The notes: generated by a model from the sequence alone, not told the origin. Positions 14,774 through 23,427 are shown, counted from the first letter of the stretch. The stretch: DNA of 64,000 nucleotides from Armatimonadota bacterium (GCA_023474015.1 JAMCYN010000101.1:90097-154096); one strand, 5' to 3'. A program made the numbers and translations.

Positions 14774-16159
14774 ATGCAATTGACTGACAGCAAAACCATC
14801 CTGATAATCGATGACGAAGCGGGGATGCGCGATATGATATCGCGGCTCTTCTCCGACGCCGGCTGCGAGACGTCGACGGCTCCCGACGGCTCCTCGGGCC
14901 TCGCCACGGCCAAAGATGGCAACTTCGATCTGGTAGTGCTGGATATGAGTCTGCCGAAGATGAGTGGGCTGGAGGTCCTGAACGGCATCAAGGAGATCAA
15001 GCCGGACCTGCCGGTCATCATCATCACGGCTTACGGGAGCACCCAAACCGCCATTGAAGCCCTCAGACTGGGCGCGTATGATTACATCACCAAGCCGTTC
15101 GATGTCGATGAGCTTCAGATGATCGCCGAGCGCGCGCTCGAACAGAAACACATCATCGACGAAAACCGCTTCCTGCGCGGCGAGCTCAAAAAAAAGTTCG
15201 GGTTCGACAATATCGTCGGCTCGAACCCTGACGTGCAGCGAGCCTACGTGATGGCGGCGCAGGTCGCCCCGACCAACGCCGCCGTCCTCGTCACCGGCGA
15301 AACCGGCACCGGCAAGGAATACCTGGCGCGAACAATCCATTATCAGAGTAACCGCGCGAGCGGGCCGTTCGTCAAGGTCAACTGCGCGGCGCTCTCGGAA
15401 AGCCTGCTGGAGAGCGAGTTGTTCGGCCATGAGAAGGGCGCGTTCACGCACGCGGTAGCCAGGCACATCGGGCGGTTCGAGGTGGCGGACAGGGGCACGA
15501 TCTTCCTCGACGAAATCGGGGAGATTAGCCCGGCGGTCCAAACCAAGCTGCTGCGCGTGCTGCAAGAGAAGCAGTTCGAGAGGGTCGGCGGAAGCGAAAC
15601 TATCACTGTGGATGTGCGAGTCATCGCCGCCACCAACCGCGACCTGCCCCAGGCCATCAAGGACAAGGAGTTCCGCGACGACCTCTACTACCGGCTCAAC
15701 GTCATCACTCTCAGGCTCCCGCCGATACGCGAGCGCGGGGATGACATCGAGGTCTTCGCCAATCACTTCCTGGCAAACTATGCCGAGGAGACCGGAAAGC
15801 GGGTCAGATTCTTCTCGGACGAGGCGATGGACGATCTCAAACACCACGACTGGCCGGGGAACATCCGCGAACTGGAGAATGCCATCGAGCGCGCGGTCAT
15901 CTTGTGCAATGGCGAGACGATCCGGCCCGAGCATCTGATGCTAAACGGTGCCCACTCCCCCACCCCCTCCACCTCGGCAACCGTGTCCGGTGTGCGCGAG
16001 ATCCCCATCACAGCCACTCTGCGCGACATCGAAAAGATCCACATCGAACGAGTTCTCGAACACAGGAAGTGGAACCAGTCCAGCGCCGCCCAGGCCCTCG
16101 GCATCGACCGCAAGACGCTGCGCAATAAGATCAGAGAGTTCAAGCTGGAGAAGAAGTGA
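14774..16159 (+). CDS. NtrC-family sigma-54-dependent response regulator with GAFTHA motif
   Basis: The 461-residue protein has a receiver domain (D13/D14, phospho-site D57, K at TKP 107), an AAA+ sigma-54-interaction domain with Walker A GETGTGKE (175-182), Walker B GTIFLDEIGE (about 234-243) and an R-finger region, then a Fis-type helix-turn-helix (SSAAQALGIDRKTLRNKIRE, near the C-terminus). The sigma-54-contacting loop reads GAFTHA at 222-227 instead of the near-universal GAFTGA. It pairs with the upstream PAS kinase. The start at ATG 14774 (MQLTDSKTILIIDD) is the first that begins the receiver fold; longer frames run through repeat DNA. Targets are unknown. Confidence 0.92.
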   Translation: MQLTDSKTILIIDDEAGMRDMISRLFSDAGCETSTAPDGSSGLATAKDGNFDLVVLDMSLPKMSGLEVLNGIKEIKPDLPVIIITAYGSTQTAIEALRLGAYDYITKPFDVDELQMIAERALEQKHIIDENRFLRGELKKKFGFDNIVGSNPDVQRAYVMAAQVAPTNAAVLVTGETGTGKEYLARTIHYQSNRASGPFVKVNCAALSESLLESELFGHEKGAFTHAVARHIGRFEVADRGTIFLDEIGEISPAVQTKLLRVLQEKQFERVGGSETITVDVRVIAATNRDLPQAIKDKEFRDDLYYRLNVITLRLPPIRERGDDIEVFANHFLANYAEETGKRVRFFSDEAMDDLKHHDWPGNIRELENAIERAVILCNGETIRPEHLMLNGAHSPTPSTSATVSGVREIPITATLRDIEKIHIERVLEHRKWNQSSAAQALGIDRKTLRNKIREFKLEKK

Positions 16160-16188
16160 GGGGGAAGTGCACTGGTACCTCCTTGATC

Positions 16189-16240
16189 GCACGCGATTTG
16201 AAATCGCGTGCGAAACAGAAGAAGGGGATTTCAAATCCCC
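16189..16240. repeat. Two adjacent family B palindromes, probable terminator region
   Basis: GCACGCGATTTGAAATCGCG plus TGC (16189-16211) and GGGGATTTCAAATCCCC (16224-16240) lie between the convergent NtrC-type and cheB genes. Strong hairpins at this position could act as terminators, but no T-run follows. Confidence 0.6.
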
Positions 16241-16305
16241 AGAGTTCCGTTTCGGGCGTCATTGCAAATAACGCCCGATCTTTGCACACCGTGGGCCAGA
16301 CACCG

Positions 16306-17388
16306 CTACGCCGTCTTCCCCCCGCGCCCCTTCGCCGCCTTCATCACAGCCTCGTGGATTGCGTCGGGGATTCTGGTCAGTGGAGAGACTTTGTCGACGA
16401 CTCCGGACTCAATCGCCGCCCGAGGCATACCGTAAACGACGCAACTGGATTCATGTTCCGCGATAACTATACCGCCCGACTCCTTGATCAGTCGGGCGCC
16501 ATTTGCCCCGTCACGCCCCATGCCTGTCAGCACCACGCCCACCAGTCTCTGCCCGAACACCGGAATGGCTGAGACTATCGTAACGTCCGCGGCGGGCCGC
16601 ACGCCCCAAAGCGGCGGGTCGGTGGTAATCCGCACCTTGCCCTGGCGGTCGAAAATCGTATGATATCCTGCTTTCGCGAATATGGCGTCGCCCGCTCGGA
16701 GCGAGTCGCCATCGGATGATTCGCGCAGGTTAAGGTCCGTCAGATTATTCAAGTCGCGGGCCAGGGCCGCACTGAACCCCACCGGTAGGTGTTGAACCAG
16801 CACGTATGCGCATCCGGCGGCGGTCGTAAGTTCCGGAACTATCGTCCGCAAGGCTCTCGGCCCACCCGTCGACGACGCGATCATGACCACCGGAAACGAC
16901 GTGCTGACCGGGATGCTGGGTTGGACTCTGACGCGCGGCCTCGGATTGCCAATGGGAAGCAAATGGGAGACCTGAACGCTCGCCGCCGCCAGAACCTTGG
17001 CTATCAGTTCATCTTTTTGGGTATTGAGGCCGAGGCTGTGGCTGCCGTGCGGCTTAGCCATTACGTCGACGGCGCCAAGTCTGAGAGCTTCCATGCTCTC
17101 ATTGGCGCCGGTCTCAGTGAGCGAACTCAGCATCAGCACGGGAGTGGGATGCTCTTTCATCAACCGTCGGAGCGTCTCGATGCCGTTGAGACGCGGCATC
17201 TCGACGTCCAACGTAATCACGTCCGGCTTGAGTGTCTCGACCATGACCAGGGCAACCAAGCCATCGTTGGCGACGCCCACTATCTCGAGCCTTGGAGAGC
17301 TTGACAGGATATCCGATACTATCTTTCGCGCAAATACCGAGTCGTCAACGATCAGTACGCGCTTCTTTTCGGTCGAGACGGCAGCCAT
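16306..17388 (-). CDS. cheB: Chemotaxis response regulator protein-glutamate methylesterase CheB
   Basis: The 360-residue protein has a receiver domain (VDDSVFARK, phospho-site D61 in ITLDVEMPRLNG) and a C-terminal methylesterase domain with the catalytic Ser/His/Asp in ASSTGGPRAL, VQHLPVGF and GMGRDGANG. It removes methyl groups from, and deamidates, receptor glutamines, resetting adaptation after CheA phosphorylation. It is the last gene of the minus-strand chemotaxis operon and starts at ATG 17388, 13 bases after the cheD stop, with AGGAG upstream. Length and motifs are normal. Confidence 0.96.
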   Translation of the reverse strand: MAAVSTEKKRVLIVDDSVFARKIVSDILSSSPRLEIVGVANDGLVALVMVETLKPDVITLDVEMPRLNGIETLRRLMKEHPTPVLMLSSLTETGANESMEALRLGAVDVMAKPHGSHSLGLNTQKDELIAKVLAAASVQVSHLLPIGNPRPRVRVQPSIPVSTSFPVVMIASSTGGPRALRTIVPELTTAAGCAYVLVQHLPVGFSAALARDLNNLTDLNLRESSDGDSLRAGDAIFAKAGYHTIFDRQGKVRITTDPPLWGVRPAADVTIVSAIPVFGQRLVGVVLTGMGRDGANGARLIKESGGIVIAEHESSCVVYGMPRAAIESGVVDKVSPLTRIPDAIHEAVMKAAKGRGGKTA

Positions 17389-17401
17389 GTGCTCCTACCC
17401 C

Positions 17402-17899
17402 TTAAGAGGTGAGTTTGGCGAGAAGTCTCGCTGTGCCGCCGGCTTGCTTGACCATGACTTCGCCGGTTGCGGCATCAAGTACTATTGTGCGGCCGGACCT
17501 GCCGCCGACTTCCTCCGCGACCAGCTTCAGCCTCATGATTGAGAGGAGCGACTTCACGGCCTCCGTATTACGCTTGCCCACATCGAGGCGGCTTTCGGAT
17601 CCTTCAAAAGAGAATAGCTGAGCGCCGCCCGCGATAGCCACGCGCATTCTTGATTGCTGAGCGCCCTTGGCGGTCATTTGCTTGACCACGTAGGGCAGGG
17701 CCGTGTCGGCGTACTTGCCCACATCGGGCGTATTCGCCAACTTGGCCTCCGGCAGTACGATATGGGCAACGCACCCAAGTTTCACTCCGGGATCATATAC
17801 ACACAATCCTATGCACGAGCCGAGACCCAGGGCTCGCAGCTCGGTTAAGTTTGGGCCGGAAAACACTACCTGGCCCATCCGGGCTATGCCGTCATCCAA
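17402..17899 (-). CDS. cheD: Chemoreceptor glutamine deamidase CheD
   Basis: The 165-residue protein is CheD, which deamidates receptor glutamines and, in CheC-containing systems, binds CheC and stimulates its CheY-P phosphatase activity. Catalytic Cys and His are in LGLGSCIGLCVYDP (about residues 25-38) and GCVAHIVLPE (about 42-51), with GGAQLFSF further on. The start is TTG 17899, eight bases after GGAGGG, which overlaps the end of cheC. The neighbouring cheC supports a CheC-CheD adaptation module like that of Bacillus and Thermotoga. Confidence 0.93.
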   Translation of the reverse strand: MDDGIARMGQVVFSGPNLTELRALGLGSCIGLCVYDPGVKLGCVAHIVLPEAKLANTPDVGKYADTALPYVVKQMTAKGAQQSRMRVAIAGGAQLFSFEGSESRLDVGKRNTEAVKSLLSIMRLKLVAEEVGGRSGRTIVLDAATGEVMVKQAGGTARLLAKLTS

Positions 17900-17914
17900 A
17901 GTACGAACCCTCCA

Positions 17915-18505
17915 TTACAATGTCGTAAGGACTTCAGGGATATACATGAAGAAACCTCGCAGAGAGCGGGTGGTGCCGGCGAACTTGGTGACCACGCTGA
18001 TCGTATCTTCCTCGAAACGCCCCGTATTCAAAAGGACACTGTCCACAACAGCGGCCGCCATATCAATAGCGAGGCTCGGCGGGCTGGGCAAAAGTTGACA
18101 CCTGTAATAATCCGACAATGCGTTCAAATAGGAAGCTGTCACGATATTCCCAACTTCCTGGATCACCGACTCCTCCATCTCGTCAACGTGCTTGGTGGCG
18201 CCCAGGGTCTTGCCGGTGATCATGTCTATAAGCAGCATGGCGCTGTCGTAGGGAAACAACAGGAGCGCGTGGCCCGGCATCTCCCCGCTAACCCTGATAT
18301 ACACTCCGATCACCAGGTCTTCCGGGTTTCCAGCGACCTCCGACAGCCTCGAGGTCGGGGCAACACCCGCGGAGATGACTTCTAACCTGACCGCGCTGGC
18401 CGACATGGTGCGCAGTGACTGAGCCGCCTTCTTCACTCCCGATTTGGCCACAGTCAGGAAGTTGCCGAGAGCAACATCGACTTTATTATCGCTTGATGTA
18501 ACCAT
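17915..18505 (-). CDS. cheC: CheC-type CheY-P phosphatase / chemotaxis protein
   Basis: The 196-residue protein starts at ATG 18505 behind AGGAGA; a much longer in-frame reading is an antisense artefact over fliM. Phosphatase-type E-x3-N motifs are visible: a clear one in EESVIQEVGNIVTASYLNAL (E/N of helix 1, about residues 111-130), and a less typical second region around AAAVVDSVLLNT. That pattern fits the CheC/CheX/FliY family; the tandem E..N layout with adjacent cheD favours CheC. It would dephosphorylate CheY-P and be activated by CheD. Confidence 0.82.
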   Translation of the reverse strand: MVTSSDNKVDVALGNFLTVAKSGVKKAAQSLRTMSASAVRLEVISAGVAPTSRLSEVAGNPEDLVIGVYIRVSGEMPGHALLLFPYDSAMLLIDMITGKTLGATKHVDEMEESVIQEVGNIVTASYLNALSDYYRCQLLPSPPSLAIDMAAAVVDSVLLNTGRFEEDTISVVTKFAGTTRSLRGFFMYIPEVLTTL

Positions 18506-18519
18506 TGTATAATCTCCTA

Positions 18520-18552
18520 TGCCAAAGCGCCGGATCACGGCGCACTCCCAAA
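18520..18552. repeat. Family D repeat spanning the fliM stop codon
   Basis: On the minus strand GGGAGTGCGCCGTGATCCGG followed by CGCTTTGGC matches the core of the 7136-7250 hairpin arms. The fliM codons for its last residues (GSAP) and its stop lie inside it. Confidence 0.55.
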
Positions 18553-19524
18553 GGCGTTGCCATCCAACGACCCGGCGATCTTGATCGCAATGTTCTTTCC
18601 CGAAAGCCCCAGGACCCCCGCGAACGCGGCCACCTCCCCGACCCATAGCTCGGCGCAGCCATTCTGACGAGTGGGCAGCCGGATCAGGTCTCCCACCTCC
18701 AGGTCCGCAATTTCTCCCAGGGTTATCGGCGCCCTGCCCAATACCGCCCGGCACTCCAGGGCAACTTCCTCGAAGTTCCTCATGAGCGCAGGGTCCATCG
18801 ACTCCCGGCCCCGGCCCATGGAGTTCAGAGTCCTGCCCAATGTGAGCGCCGGCAGCACGGGCTCGATTGCCGACGCGGGCAGGCAGATGCTCATCATACT
18901 CACGCTCTCGCCCAGGCTGACCTCGTAGCCGCACACCAGCACGGCCTCCGACGGCAGCAATATCTGGCGCATGGTTGACTCAGTGCTCATACTCACTATG
19001 GTCGGCTTGAGCTCAAGGCAACATGCCCACGCCTCATGGTACTGCTTCAGCGCAAGCTCCACTATCGGCTTGACGATTGCCTTATCGATATCGGATATAA
19101 ACGCCGATGCCGCGCCCGATACCGGCGAACCCCCGGCCAGCAGATCGACACACGTCGATACCAGCACCGGATTGAACTCAAAAATGGCGGTCGATGTGAG
19201 TGGCTTCAGTTCGACTTCAACGAAGAGCGTGCCGTCGGGAACGGAAGCACAGTATTCCCGGTACATGAGCTGGTCCAGGGCCAGCAGATCGGCGCGGGTC
19301 TGGACGCGCAACAGAGCCGCCAGGGCCGCCGCGAACGAGGCGCCGTGCTTCGAGTGAATGGAGTTCAGCGATCTCAGGTGATCCTTGGAAAACTTGTCCG
19401 GCCTGGCGAAGTCATACAACTTCACCTGCCTCTCGGCGCCCCTCGCTCCCTCGATCTGCCCGCCCGTGGACTTGAACGTTTCCATCAGGGCGTTGATTTC
19501 GTCTTGATTAAGCATATCCGCCAT
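18535..19524 (-). CDS. fliM: Flagellar motor switch protein FliM
   Basis: The 329-residue protein begins MADMLNQDEINALM, the conserved N-terminal CheY-P-binding peptide of FliM (typically LSQDEIDALL), followed by the CheC-like middle domain (about 50-230) and the C-terminal SpoA/FliN-like domain (about 250-320; PITLGEIADLEVGDLIRL). It forms the C-ring switch of the flagellar motor. It lies inside the chemotaxis operon and overlaps the upstream cheX-like gene by 17 bases; no other flagellar gene is in the window, so the rest of the flagellum must be encoded elsewhere. The C-terminal few residues come from a dispersed repeat. Confidence 0.92.
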   Translation of the reverse strand: MADMLNQDEINALMETFKSTGGQIEGARGAERQVKLYDFARPDKFSKDHLRSLNSIHSKHGASFAAALAALLRVQTRADLLALDQLMYREYCASVPDGTLFVEVELKPLTSTAIFEFNPVLVSTCVDLLAGGSPVSGAASAFISDIDKAIVKPIVELALKQYHEAWACCLELKPTIVSMSTESTMRQILLPSEAVLVCGYEVSLGESVSMMSICLPASAIEPVLPALTLGRTLNSMGRGRESMDPALMRNFEEVALECRAVLGRAPITLGEIADLEVGDLIRLPTRQNGCAELWVGEVAAFAGVLGLSGKNIAIKIAGSLDGNAFGSAP

Positions 19525-20005
19525 TTTTATATGCCGCCTTGCGCATCGCGTTCTCGGTGAGGGCCACGTTGATCTCGATAGCCCCGTGCTCCGTCTGAAC
19601 GGGGACCACGAGCGCCGCGGTCCGGGTGGAAACCTCGACGTTCGCCCCCCTTATGACGGAGGGCGGAGTGATGTCCACTTGGAAGCCATTCTGTGAGAGC
19701 ATGGTTGTAGCGCTTCCCGTGATCATATTGCCCAGCTCACAGATGGCGCTGGAGGCCATTTCGTCCAATTCAGCCACGGGCGACCCCATCATTGCCGACG
19801 CAATCTTCGTGGCCGTGCTCATCGACATCCCATACAACGCGGCCCCCTCGACATCACCGTTGACCCCCGCCATTATGGTAACCTGCTGGGTGGTGAACGT
19901 TGTATTCCTGAGCGCCAACTTGCCTCGCTCCGGCTTATCGCCGACCACCGCCTCCAGCACGGTATAGACCGACTTCACAAAAGGTTCGATAAACTCGACT
20001 TTCAT
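19508..20005 (-). CDS. CheX-like chemotaxis phosphatase domain protein
   Basis: This 165-residue protein has the CheX/CheC fold: FIEPFVKSVYTVLEAVVGDK at the N-terminus, GYxMS-type strand (GAALYGMSMSTATKIASAMM) and the phosphatase-type helix DEMASSAICELGNMITGSAT with E-x2-N (about residues 79-98). A single E..N site and size of about 155-165 residues fit CheX better than CheC. It would dephosphorylate CheY-P or bind the switch complex. Together with cheC this operon carries two such proteins. The start is ATG 20005 and the end overlaps fliM, so translation is coupled. Confidence 0.8.
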   Translation of the reverse strand: MKVEFIEPFVKSVYTVLEAVVGDKPERGKLALRNTTFTTQQVTIMAGVNGDVEGAALYGMSMSTATKIASAMMGSPVAELDEMASSAICELGNMITGSATTMLSQNGFQVDITPPSVIRGANVEVSTRTAALVVPVQTEHGAIEINVALTENAMRKAAYKNGGYA

Positions 20006-20051
20006 CTATGTACTGCCCCCCAAGTTGGTTTCATTGCACCCTAAGACCGAT

Positions 20052-20075
20052 GCTTCGGCTGCATGCAACCGAAGC
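20052..20075. repeat. Dispersed palindrome, family A, copy 3
   Basis: GCTTCGGCTGCATGCAACCGAAGC in the cheY-cheX gap of the operon. Confidence 0.8.
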
Positions 20076-20096
20076 AACCGAACGCTGCTGACAGAC

Positions 20097-20120
20097 GCTT
20101 CGGCTGCGTGCAACCGAAGC
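20097..20120. repeat. Dispersed palindrome, family A, copy 4
   Basis: GCTTCGGCTGCGTGCAACCGAAGC, 21 bases after copy 3 in the same orientation. Two strong hairpins in tandem inside an operon could stabilise or attenuate the transcript between cheY and the cheX/fliM half. Confidence 0.8.
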
Positions 20121-20147
20121 AACCGTCGCCCACGCGGGCGCGGCTCG

Positions 20148-20516
20148 TCAGGCTACGCCGAGCGCCTTTCCCACGCCTTCGAGCACGCGCTCGGGCTGGA
20201 ACGGCTTCACGATGTAGTCCTTGACACCCGCCTTTATGGCGTCTATGACCATGCCCTGCTGCCCCAGCGCAGTGCACATCAAGACAACCGCCTTGGGGTC
20301 CGTTTGTAGTATGGCCTTCGCGGCCGAAATCCCATCCATGACAGGCATCGTAATGTCCATCAACACGGCATCGGGCCTCAGTTCCCCATACCGCTGCACG
20401 GCGAGCTGGCCGTTTTCGGCCTCGCCGGCCACTTCGTATCCAGCCTGTTCCAAGATGCGTTTCACGGTGGCTCTCATGAACATCGCGTCGTCCACCACCA
20501 GAATGCGCTTCGCCAT
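20148..20516 (-). CDS. cheY: Chemotaxis response regulator CheY
   Basis: The 122-residue single receiver domain has D9/D10, phospho-site D54 (VLMDITMPVMDG), a T in CTALGQQ and K in IVKPFQPE. This is the diffusible output that binds FliM when phosphorylated by CheA. The start is ATG 20516 (MAKRILVVDDAMFMR) after GAGGAGG; the longer frame overlaps cheR in antisense-like composition and is rejected. It lies directly after cheR in the operon. Confidence 0.95.
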   Translation of the reverse strand: MAKRILVVDDAMFMRATVKRILEQAGYEVAGEAENGQLAVQRYGELRPDAVLMDITMPVMDGISAAKAILQTDPKAVVLMCTALGQQGMVIDAIKAGVKDYIVKPFQPERVLEGVGKALGVA

Positions 20517-20529
20517 TAGCCTGGCCTCC

Positions 20530-21339
20530 TCAGTTCGTATGTGGTTTCTTGTAGAAGAATGGAACTCTGCTCTCGAAACCGATCTCGATGTAGTCGCTGA
20601 TGCGTTCGGTGCCGCCGACGAACAGGTAACCCCCCGGGCGGAGCGAATCGCGAAACCGTCTGTAAAGGACGGATTTGGCATCGTCGGTAAAATAGATCAC
20701 CACGTTCCTGCACGCTATCAGGTCGAACCCCGTTCTGAAACGAGACTCGAGCAGGTTGTGTTTCTGGAAACTGATCGGCGTCTTCAGTATCTCCTTAGCC
20801 GCGAAGCCCTCGGGCACTTTGTCGAAGTATCTGACCAGACGCGCCCTGGATACGCCTCGCACCTCCTGCTCCTGAAACACGCCGGCCTGCGCCCTCGCCA
20901 GCATTCTATCATCGATGTCGGTAGCCAGTATGCTGTGTCGCTGGCTGGGAGCCAGTTCATTGAGCAACACGCTGAGTGTATACGCCTCGGCGCCGTAGGA
21001 GCAGCCCGCGGACCAAACCGTCAGTGCCTTGCGCTCGCGCAGCAGTTCCGGAAGGATCCGGGTTCGCAGGACCTCGAACTGGTCCGGGTTCCGAAACAAC
21101 TCCGAGACATTGATCGTTACCCGATCCAAAAACTCATCCGCCAGAGCCTTGCTGCGCTGCATCAGCGTATAATACTGTTGGAACGTGCCGGCTCCGCACT
21201 TCTCCATATTGGCGCGCAGCCTGCGCTCCATCTGCGCACGTTTATACGCGTCGAGGTCAAGCCCGTATGTGGCCTTGACCTTGCGTTTGAATATGGTGAA
21301 GTCCATTTCGGACAGCGCATCTTGCTGATTCAAACTCAT
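20530..21339 (-). CDS. cheR: Chemotaxis protein methyltransferase CheR
   Basis: The 269-residue SAM-dependent methyltransferase methylates receptor glutamates. The N-terminal helical domain ends in TINVSELFRNPDQFEVLR, and the SAM domain has VWSAGCSYGAEAYTLSVLL (motif I, about 108-126), ILATDIDDRMLARAQAG and DLIACRNVVIYF, all typical for CheR. The start is ATG 21339, about 20 bases after cheA. The MCP in this operon lacks a C-terminal CheR-tethering pentapeptide. Confidence 0.96.
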   Translation of the reverse strand: MSLNQQDALSEMDFTIFKRKVKATYGLDLDAYKRAQMERRLRANMEKCGAGTFQQYYTLMQRSKALADEFLDRVTINVSELFRNPDQFEVLRTRILPELLRERKALTVWSAGCSYGAEAYTLSVLLNELAPSQRHSILATDIDDRMLARAQAGVFQEQEVRGVSRARLVRYFDKVPEGFAAKEILKTPISFQKHNLLESRFRTGFDLIACRNVVIYFTDDAKSVLYRRFRDSLRPGGYLFVGGTERISDYIEIGFESRVPFFYKKPHTN

Positions 21340-21360
21340 GCTTAGCCCAGCCCGGAGCCG

Positions 21361-23427
21361 CTATGCCGCTACTCGGTCGAGCCTCCTCCTGTTGACAAGC
21401 TTGCCCAGTGAGCCTACGTCCACGATCAGCGCGACGCGCCCATCACCGAGGATCGTCGCGCCGGCTATGCCGTCGATGTCGCCGAAGAAGGCTCCAAGGG
21501 GTTTGATGACAACCTCCTGCTCGCCTATCAGCCTATCGACCACCAAGCCGACCTTCAGCCCGCCGGTGCGCACCACGACAAATGTGACCCAATCATCCGC
21601 CTCACTGCTGTCGGCGCTCCGCATCTCTTCGCCGTGCCCGAATAGGGAGGCCAGCCTGACCAGGTGGAGCACGGAGCCGCGGAAGTTGATGGCCGGATTG
21701 CCGTCGATATAGTGCATCTCGTCGGCCCGGCAGCGGAACGTCTCCGCGACCGCGCTAAGCGGAATCACATACACCATATCGTTCACGCCGGTAACCAGCG
21801 ACTGGATGATCGCGAGCGTGAGCGGAAGGTTGATCCTAAAGGTCGTGCCCTTGCCGGGCTCACTATGGACCTCCACGGTCCCCGAGAGGCCCTGGATATT
21901 GCTGCGGACCACGTCCATACCGACGCCGCGCCCGGAAACATCTGTAACTTTCTCGGCCGTGCTGACCCCCGAGGCAAATATCAACTGGAGCGCTTCCTCG
22001 TCAGACATCCGGGACAGCGTCTCCTCGCCGATGGCGCCCTGTTTGAGGGCCGCGGCCTTTACCTTCTCTATAGATATTCCACGCCCTTCATCACGGACTT
22101 CGATGATAATTCGGTTCTCTTCCTGCTTCGCGGCCAATAGCACTCTTGCCCGCGCGGGCTTACCGGCGGCCTTGCGCGTTTCGGGTGTTTCGGTGCCGTG
22201 ATCGACGGCATTGCGAAGTAGATGGGTGATCGGATCGACGATTTCTTCCAGAATGGAGCGGTCCAGCTCAGTCTCCTGACCTTCCATCACGAATTCGATA
22301 TCCTTGCCGGCCTTGTGTGCCAGGTCCCGCACCATCCTCGGGAAGCGGCTGAAGACCTGTTCGACGGGCAGCAGCCTGACTTTCATTATGTGCTCCTGAA
22401 GCTCGGTCACGACCCTGCCTATATGCACGCCCGTCTCGTTAAGGCCCTGGATCAGCTCCTCGTTCTCATACTTCAGTCCGAGGTCGCTGGAAATCTGGTT
22501 CATTCTCGTACGGTCGATGACCAGCTCCGCCACCAGGTTCATGAGGGTGTCCAGGCGGTCCACGCCGACGCGGACTGTCTGGATAGCCTTAGCAGCGGGT
22601 TCAGCGCCACCTTCAGTATTGGAACCGGCAGACGGCTTCTTCGCGACCCCTTTCGGTGTGCTCCCCACTTCGGCGGCTTGAGGCTTCCTGAGCGACTCAT
22701 CCGAATCCGGCAGCGTGAAGTTTATCAGTTCGATCTCGGAGAGGCTCTTCATAGCCGCAATGATGGCGCTGGAGTCCTGATTCGGCTCGAAGACGATGTT
22801 GATATCCTGGCCAGCCTGCACGTCGTCGATCTGTTCTTCAGGCGGATCGGATGATACAATATCGCCCAGGCCCGACAGGGCATTATAGATCATGAACGCG
22901 CGGACGGACGGCATCAGGCAGTTGTCGGCTATCTTCAGTCTAAGCGCAATCCCATCGGTCTGTTCTCTGCCTGTCCTGAGTGAAGTCGAAGGGCCTGTTC
23001 CCTGTTCCCTGTTCCCTGTTGCCTGTTCCCCCGACGCCCCCGCGCAGACGGCCTTGAGACCTTCGAGAAGCTCTTCGGTGTCCACGTTCATGGCCTCCCC
23101 TCGGCTCACCTGGCCGATGAGGGTGCGCAGGAAATCGGTCCCGGCAAGGAGAAGGTCGATGACTTCCGGAGTCGCGACAAGGGTCTCGCTACGAAGCTGA
23201 TCGAGGAGGTTCTCCATCGCGTGGGTGAGGTTGGCGATCTCGGTCAGTCCCATGGTCGCCGATGAGCCCTTGAGAGTATGCGCCGCCCTGAACACTTCTT
23301 TCAGGGTCTCAATGTCGCTGGGATCCTTCTCAAGCTGCAGAAACCCATCATCGAGCTTGAGCAACTGTTCCTCGGCCTCTTCCAGGAATAAGGCAAGGAA
23401 GTCTGACATTTCCATACCGGAGCTCAT
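21361..23427 (-). CDS. cheA: Chemotaxis histidine kinase CheA (with repeat-derived linker)
   Basis: The 688-residue kinase has an Hpt (P1) domain with phospho-His H50 in AAHTLKGSSATMG, a P2-like region (about 160-245), the P3 dimerisation domain (RVGVDRLDTLMNLVAELVID), the P4 ATPase domain with LLRNAVDHG, VRDEGRGI and GRGVGMDVV, and a CheW-like P5 domain. It relays receptor signals to CheY and CheB. Residues about 133-158 (GEQATGNREQGTGPSTSLRT and flank) are encoded by an iterated GGGAACA repeat plus a TCAGGACAGG motif that are otherwise intergenic, inserted in frame in the P1-P2 linker. Both P1 and the kinase core are intact, so the protein should function. Confidence 0.95.
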   Translation of the reverse strand: MSSGMEMSDFLALFLEEAEEQLLKLDDGFLQLEKDPSDIETLKEVFRAAHTLKGSSATMGLTEIANLTHAMENLLDQLRSETLVATPEVIDLLLAGTDFLRTLIGQVSRGEAMNVDTEELLEGLKAVCAGASGEQATGNREQGTGPSTSLRTGREQTDGIALRLKIADNCLMPSVRAFMIYNALSGLGDIVSSDPPEEQIDDVQAGQDINIVFEPNQDSSAIIAAMKSLSEIELINFTLPDSDESLRKPQAAEVGSTPKGVAKKPSAGSNTEGGAEPAAKAIQTVRVGVDRLDTLMNLVAELVIDRTRMNQISSDLGLKYENEELIQGLNETGVHIGRVVTELQEHIMKVRLLPVEQVFSRFPRMVRDLAHKAGKDIEFVMEGQETELDRSILEEIVDPITHLLRNAVDHGTETPETRKAAGKPARARVLLAAKQEENRIIIEVRDEGRGISIEKVKAAALKQGAIGEETLSRMSDEEALQLIFASGVSTAEKVTDVSGRGVGMDVVRSNIQGLSGTVEVHSEPGKGTTFRINLPLTLAIIQSLVTGVNDMVYVIPLSAVAETFRCRADEMHYIDGNPAINFRGSVLHLVRLASLFGHGEEMRSADSSEADDWVTFVVVRTGGLKVGLVVDRLIGEQEVVIKPLGAFFGDIDGIAGATILGDGRVALIVDVGSLGKLVNRRRLDRVAA
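22953..23031. repeat. Family C and E repeats inserted within cheA
   Basis: CCTGTCCTGAGTGAAGTCGA plus AGGG followed by CCTGTTCCCTGTTCCCTGTT-type iteration lies in the P1-P2 linker coding region and keeps the frame open. Confidence 0.7.

Noticed and set aside
14738..15934. 398-codon minus-strand ORF
   Set aside because: It is the antisense shadow of the NtrC-type gene; composition is arginine/valine/leucine-rich without motifs and there is no ribosome site.
18506..18934. N-terminal extension of CheC
   Set aside because: The extension is G/R/P-rich, antisense-like over fliM; AGGAGA and ATG 18505 fit the family start.
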